Shown piece after piece: positions 58,879-64,000 of a stretch of 64,000 nucleotides of DNA. The notes below the pieces were generated by a model, which saw only the letters and a list, made by a program, of their open reading frames with translations, was not told the DNA's origin and searched no databases. Location: assembly GCA_036874045.1 (NCBI GenBank), contig CM072337.1:24278001-24342000 (forward strand), read 5' to 3'. Every line of letters begins with the position of its first letter. Position 1 is the first letter of the stretch. This DNA is from Cymodocea nodosa (Eukaryota > Streptophyta > Magnoliopsida > Alismatales > Cymodoceaceae). A program made the position numbers and the translations under genes.

Positions 58879-59099
58879 CATAACGACGATGGCGTTCGAT
58901 AATCGGACGTTGCGTGCAACATTAAAAGTGGGAGGAATCCACTGAAATATATAGAAGAGATCGAGCCACAAACGCACCAGACGAAGTACTTCATCATTTC
59001 CAGAATTGAACCCACAAACCCCACATTCAGACGCGCACAGCTAATAGAAGATCGGCCACGGTCGAGAGAGAAATGAGGGCATGGAATTAAGCTCTGACA

Positions 59100-60474
59100 T
59101 CAGTTGGTGGTGGACGACTTGGACGCGCTGCAGAACTCGTCCTTTAGTCGGGTGCTGGTGGTGGGGAATAGGTCTAGGGTTTTCAGAGGGCTGCAGCATG
59201 GAGGGAGCGAGGTGGTGGTGGCCGGCGTCGTCGTCCTCTCGCTCCCTGACGTCGTCGCCGCCGTCGTGGTCCGCCACCTCTCCATGTCTCCTTCCTTCTC
59301 GCACGTCTCCAGCTTGCACACCAGATCCATCACAGGATTCGCCACGGAACTCGTGGTCGCCTGGTAACCCCCTTCCTGTGAGAAACATCCATCAAAGGAG
59401 ATGTCCGTCAGCGTTGGGCGATGCACAGGTGGGGGAGCAGGACGAGGGGTTGGGAGGGAGAGTTGCATAGGAAGATTTAATCTCGGACATTCATCATAAA
59501 CACCTACAAAATTTCATTCTTGGCACATACATTTACATTTTTCCCCCGTATATATAGTTGGTAATAGTAGCTTATCGATTTAAACTCGTAATCTCTTCAC
59601 TTGGGTTGGAGATTTTCTGTTCCTAATTTTATGTCCCTACTAATATTTTTTGACAGGTGTATACACTTATTAATCATGTATTGTAACTAGCTAGTAAGAT
59701 AAATAGAAGGAGACAAAGAGATAAGTCACCTGTGCTGAAATAGAGCATCAACTGTGTTGTGTTATATTACTGTTGGTATGAATGTATAGATTTTTTTTTT
59801 GTTGGGTAAAGACAACAATGTGAACATGAACAAGAAGGAAAAATAATATTCTTCCTACGTGCTCTTGCGTGTATTATTTGAAGTCACCACTACTTGTCAA
59901 AACACAAAATTGTTCCCGTTTTAAGAGCATAGATCTCAGCAGTTTCTTTTCTCTAACTCGTGCTTTTACCAAAAAGAAAACCCTAGATTTAGTTTTAGTC
60001 AATTGAACTGTACAGTAGTTGCTGGCTCCATGGATTATATGTAGTTGCTGATAGAAAAGCACCAATTGATTACATGAAAGCGGTAGCTTAAAGCTAGATA
60101 ACTCATGTATATATCTTGCTATTTGATAATTGAGAAGAGGACCTAGACATACATACCTGATGAAGAAATTGGTGAGGATGAACGGCTGATGGATGGGGGA
60201 GTTGGGTCTGGAAGATCTGAGGGTCGGTTGGGGGATTATGTTGCTGCTGGTGCCTGCCGAGTCTTCTCCTCATCCTCTGCCTGTCCCTTGCCTTGTGGTT
60301 CTGGAACCAGTAGAACACGTTCTTGCCCTCAATCTTGCCGTAGCACGAGAGGTGGGCAGTGATTTGTTGTATTTGAACTGCACTGGGAGTTCTGATGCCA
60401 CTCCTGTACATCTCCTCCAGTATTCTCAGCTGTTCCGGTGTTGGGCACCATCTTGTTGAAGGGACATTAGGCAT
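59100..60474 (-). CDS. WOX3: WUSCHEL-related homeobox protein, WOX3/NARROW SHEATH type, complete, 2 exons
   Basis: Exon 1 runs 60474-60157 (106 residues) and exon 2 59375-59100 (91 residues plus stop). The intron has donor TCAG|GTATGT and acceptor TCACAG|GAAGGG, phase 0. The homeodomain covers residues 6-70: [20 protein letters not shown] near the start, then [20 protein letters not shown] and the recognition helix [38 protein letters not shown] and the R-rich end mark the WOX3 (PRESSED FLOWER/NARROW SHEATH) clade. The WUS-box TLDLFP is at residues 172-177, followed by the clade-typical tail LKDE..S.SKSS..N. WOX3 proteins are nuclear repressors, through TOPLESS-type co-repressors, acting in leaf and floral-organ margin founder cells. 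Total 197 residues, near the size of grass WOX3 proteins. The start is the ATG just before the homeodomain, as usual in this clade. Confidence 0.95.
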
Positions 60475-60762
60475 CTCTTCGATCCCGCTCTTCTTGTTCT
60501 TTTGATTTCCAAGCGTTTAGGTTTCTTCGGAAGCAAAGGTTGGCTTTGGTTCAGGGAGAGAGAGAGGAGGAAGGAATTGAGGAGAGACAAAAGGGACGTG
60601 GATGAGAAAGAAGGGAGGAGATGGAATTTAAAAAAGCCAGTAGGGCAATGTGGTACTGCCATTTTGATGGTTCTCTGTGAAAATCATTCAATGTGGATTT
60701 CAATGGCTTGGCCTTTTCCCCTCTCATCCTTTTCTTCCTTTCTTTTACATGTATGATCTCAC

Positions 60763-60764
<2 letters not shown>
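60475..60764 (-). promoter_or_regulatory. WOX3 leader and proximal promoter region
   Basis: Read on the minus strand it is CT-rich (TCTTCTCCTC-type words), typical of a plant leader. No clear TATA box was located. Confidence 0.4.
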
Positions 60765-60798
<34 letters not shown>

Positions 60799-60822
60799 TG
60801 TGTGTGTGTGTGTGTGTGTGTG
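60765..60822. repeat. Compound microsatellite (AG)16(TG)13 upstream of WOX3
   Basis: Uninterrupted AG then TG units, about 290 bp upstream of the WOX3 ATG. GA repeats of this kind are bound by plant BBR/BPC (GAGA-binding) factors that act on homeobox genes; a regulatory role here is inference. Confidence 0.9.
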
Positions 60823-61835
60823 ATGAAGGTTACGGTGGTACCTTCTATTGTGCTGTGATATCCAGAATGACACGCAGCTTGTCTACTACCTTTGTGGCAA
60901 GTTCGTGTGTGGAGTAGATAATAATGTGATGATGCCACATATCAGTCAAAGCTGAAGTATCCAACACCATGCATCTTCTTCACTGCTTCCTCTGACATTT
61001 AACCCCATCCACACATTCCTGGCGTCATACTCTTTTAGGTGCGGCAGGCATGAGACATTACCCCACTGCAAACATATAAAAATGAATACATATATATGTT
61101 TGCAGCCAAAGAATTGCAATGATGCAAATATTATATTCAGGAGTATTGTGACACAATCCAACGCATTTAACGAGATCTTGATGACACATGCATGGTAATG
61201 CCGTACTTAAGCTCTAACCTGCTTGTCCTGGATTAATTCTTTAAAAGTAAGTAGAGGTTGCACCGTTTACTTATGATAGCCCTGGCAATTCCAACAACGT
61301 AACCCATTGGACAAGTATGCTCAGCTGATATAATCCATCAGTGGCACTTTTGAACAAATGCAATATATATATATATATATATGGAAAAATTACTTCTGCC
61401 GTTCCTTGGAATTTTTTTGACGAATATGACACATGACACTTGTAAGGGTTGCCATGTGTTTTTTATCCTCTGGTTTCTCAATTTTTTTTTCTTCTTCTTC
61501 TTCGTTATCACTGCCCCTCCGCCACACCTCCTTCATCTCGCTCTCGCTCTCCCCAAAGCGGGGCTGTGCAAAATGGAACCGTGCATAAAAACAGTAACCT
61601 TTTTTGAAGATGGTTTGAGAAGCATGGGTGGTGTGGCACAGGCTGTTGTGCGGAGCGTCGTAGAACTTTTCCTATAAGCACCGGTAGTCCAGACCTTATA
61701 CACACACACACACACACACATAAAATAGAATATGGAAGTAAAAATATCAGAAATCAGACCATTAGCCTGTTTAGGGCATTCGAACGAGAAAAAAGCGATT
61801 ATTCGATTATAAGATAAGTTTCTAGCTAGGTTGAT
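60823..61835. other. Intergenic, no supported gene
   Basis: (TA) run at 61365-61382 and (CA) run near 61700-61721. Frames in 61381-61677 show no family resemblance. Confidence 0.5.
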
Positions 61836-62057
61836 ATGTATTATTATAAGGATGAAGAGATCTATCAGGGTCATACGTCCCAACTCTCCGAACTCATCCC
61901 TCTCCCTCGTACATACGGCTGGCTCTTTCGTTCAGCTAAAGGAGGGAACCAACACCAAATGCGGCATCTCATTCAACGTCGAATTGAAAAGGCCAACTAC
62001 CCAGCCGACCAGATCTCACTTCATCTTTCCACTAAGAGCAAGCAATCAATGGAATAG
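61836..62057 (+). other. Unassigned coding-like stretch
   Basis: The frame reads HTSQLSELIPLPRTYGWLF then RSAKGGNQHQMRHLIQRRIE and KANYPADQISLHLSTKSK before a stop at 62055-62057. Base composition is more balanced than the AT-rich flanks and the residue mix is protein-like, but no family was recognised. It may be a piece of transferred organelle DNA, a gene fragment, or an exon of an unseen gene. Confidence 0.25.
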
Positions 62058-62492
62058 ATTTTGAAGACATCAATATAATTTTAATGTCCTGCAGCAGATG
62101 ACATAAATGAACAGTCTCTTGTGTTTATTGTGACGTGTATATGGTGTGGTAAAAACATTGTTTTCACCGAAATTTGAATTTTAGTGAACTTTGGAAAGAA
62201 AGAAAAAATGTATAAATGGTGTGGTGCACTATTTTTAAATTGAATAAAGCAGAAGAAATCCATACATATATGTGTATACAAGTATTGAATCAGATTGACT
62301 AACGATCCAAATGCAAAATCCATATATGTATATGTACACATCTATGTATGTGAATTGCTCATGATGAAATCTATACTCATGATGTATATATGGGAGTGCC
62401 ACCTAGCTAGGGTTAGGATTCCTTCTTTAACCCTACCAAGAGGTTCTTCAAAAGGAGTGTCATGTAGAAGTCATAACAAGAAAGTTTAAAGA
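62058..62492. other. Spacer between the coding-like stretch and the copia element
   Basis: AT-rich with ATATATG/TGTATG words; nothing recognised. Confidence 0.5.
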
Positions 62493-64000
62493 TGTTGGGA
62501 AATGGTCAAGAAAACCAAATTGAATTCAAAGTTCCAATAGTTGCCAAAAAATTTGGAGAGTGATTGAGGCAAAGGGTGTGGGAGGCAGATTAGCTCCTAA
62601 CTACTAAGAAAGAGGTATGGAAGGGAAAAAATCATCTAAGAAAAAATACATACCTAGAATACACCTAATCTTCCACAATTGAAATTTCAACTATCGACTT
62701 TCAATCATCATCTTTACGCTGTAACAGTGGCATCAGAGCCACTTTCTATCATGCATGCACTTGACCCACACTCCTACTTTGAAGGAAAAGTATGATAAAA
62801 CAACAAAATAGGAAATTATGATTAGTCAAAGGTGACATGAAACCAATATGAAAGAAGCAAATGCCACATTTAAGAAGCTCAAATTTGATAAAAATAGCAA
62901 AAGTAAAAATGAACCTAACAAAAATAATTATAAGTTATATTAAGCACAAGGGTCTTGCCATACTTGTGGCTAATTAGTCATTTAAGGATGAATTGTCACA
63001 ACAAAGATAGAAATAAAGGCAAGACCTAAAACTAAATGCAAAGAATAAAAGAATTTTTATGGGATTTGTTAAATATAATAATGTTGTAGTCTTAAATTCA
63101 AACAATTGATGTGTTGATTCTAGTACCACTAAGCACATTACCAAAACCAAGAATAGACTAGACTCCTATAAATAATTCAGCCTTGGAGAATAATGCATCT
63201 ACATGAGTAATAATACTTATTTAGATGTAGAATACATTGACACTTAACGTTTGGATTTGGAAGATAATATTATAATGTTAAAAGACATCCTCTATGCACC
63301 TAGCATAAGGCGAAACCTAATATTTGTTAGCACTCTCCTAAAGAGTGGTTTGAAAGTTCAATTTTATAACAAACATGTATCCAAAGGACAAAAATGTCTT
63401 TGCTATGGGAACTTTTATACCTAAATATAATTTCTTCAAAATTTCTATTATTGATAACAAAATAAATAATGTGGTTTCTAGTTATTTTGTGTGTTGTTTA
63501 TTTGAAATCAAATTGTGACATTTGAGATTGGTGCACACTAATAAATCTAAAATAAATCAAATGATAAAAATAAATATGTTGTCTGATATTAAGAACATAG
63601 AATTAGATAAGTGTCAACATTGCTTAATTGAAAAAATGACTAAGAAATCCTTTGGGAAAAAACATATGACGAACGAATTATTTGTCTTAATATGTGGTCC
63701 AATTAGTGTCAAAACATATAATTATAAGGAATATTTCATGACTTTTATTGATTACTTTTCTAAATACACCTATATTTATCTAATAAGTCATAAAAATGAA
63801 GTATCGACTTACTTTAAAAAATATAAGTCAAAAGTAGAAAAATAACTTGGAAAAAATATTAAGGTATTAAAGTAAGATAAAGGAGGGGAATACAATTCTA
63901 AAGAATTTGAGTTATTTTGTGAAATGCATGGAATTAAAAGGCAAACTACAATGCCTTATATACTATAATAAAATGGTGTGGTGAAAAGAAAAATAAAACT
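62493..64000 (+). mobile_element. Ty1/copia retrotransposon, 5' part, decayed, runs off the window
   Basis: A likely 5' LTR spans 62493-62726 (TGTTGG...GTAACA). The primer-binding site TGGCATCAGAGCCA starts at 62728 and matches the initiator tRNA-Met type. A zinc knuckle (CHTCG then, after a frameshift, HLRMNCHNKD, about 62953-63010) is the end of gag; most of gag is deleted. DILYAPSIRRNLIFVSTLL (about 63280-63340) is the protease-side block. The integrase core follows (DKCQHCLIEKMTKKSF, FMTFIDYFSKYTYIYL, DKGGEYNSKEF) from about 63610 to the edge. In-frame stops (for example at 63843) show it is not functional. The RT, RNase H and 3' LTR would lie to the right. Confidence 0.85.
63522..63845 (+). 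pseudogene. copia integrase fragment
   Basis: Longest open piece of the right-edge copia element: the CxxC end of the integrase zinc finger (CQHC) and the first part of the catalytic core (ICGPISVKTYNYKEYFMTFI). The usual Asp before ICGP is replaced by Leu. A stop ends it before the DKGGEY block. Confidence 0.85.

Noticed and set aside
59104..59367. Plus-strand frames over WOX3 exon 2
   Set aside because: The minus strand encodes the WUS-box and clade tail with correct splicing, so the plus-strand frames are shadows.

Overview
This is nuclear DNA of a flowering plant. The evidence is intron-rich genes with GT..AG introns and AT-rich spacers, an RNA polymerase III tRNA gene, several classes of decayed plant retrotransposons and DNA transposons, and plant-only gene families (CNL-type NLR, KIN-5 kinesin, CCT-domain factor, WOX homeobox). 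A monocot is favoured because the WOX gene reads like the grass NARROW SHEATH/WOX3 type, but the sequence does not fix the species.

Layout: 1-1614 is the 3' half of a CNL disease-resistance gene that starts left of the window. 3275-3346 is tRNA-Asp(GTC). 3.9-8.6 kb is AT-rich spacer with a LINE remnant. 8.7-15.8 kb is a complete mitotic kinesin-5 gene: 22 coding exons and 1047 residues with every splice phase consistent, plus a probable 5' UTR intron and a mitosis-type promoter motif. 17.4-33.5 kb is one four-exon gene for a 227-residue type I membrane protein of unknown function. Its three introns (3.0, 7.8 and 4.6 kb) are filled with transposons: a complete Ty1/copia element with short LTRs lying antisense, an older copia remnant in sense, and antisense RTE-like LINE copies. 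35.8-36.8 kb is a two-exon CCT-domain regulator. 36.8-46.8 kb is intergenic, with MITE-like repeats and a GC-rich island. 46.9-48.2 kb is a predicted three-exon gene with a Tudor/PWWP-like chromatin-reader fold. 48.2-57 kb is transposon-rich (direct duplication, CACTA-like end, BED/hAT transposase remnant). 59.1-60.5 kb (minus strand) is a complete two-exon WOX3-type gene. From 62.5 kb to the right edge runs a decayed copia element.

The genes do not form an operon or an obvious pathway. Two (CCT factor and WOX3) are developmental regulators, one builds the spindle and phragmoplast, and one is for immunity. I found no CRISPR, phage or bacterial-type system. The least described items are the type I membrane protein gene, the Tudor-like gene, a Cys-rich reading frame next to WOX3, and an unassigned coding-like stretch near 61.9 kb.
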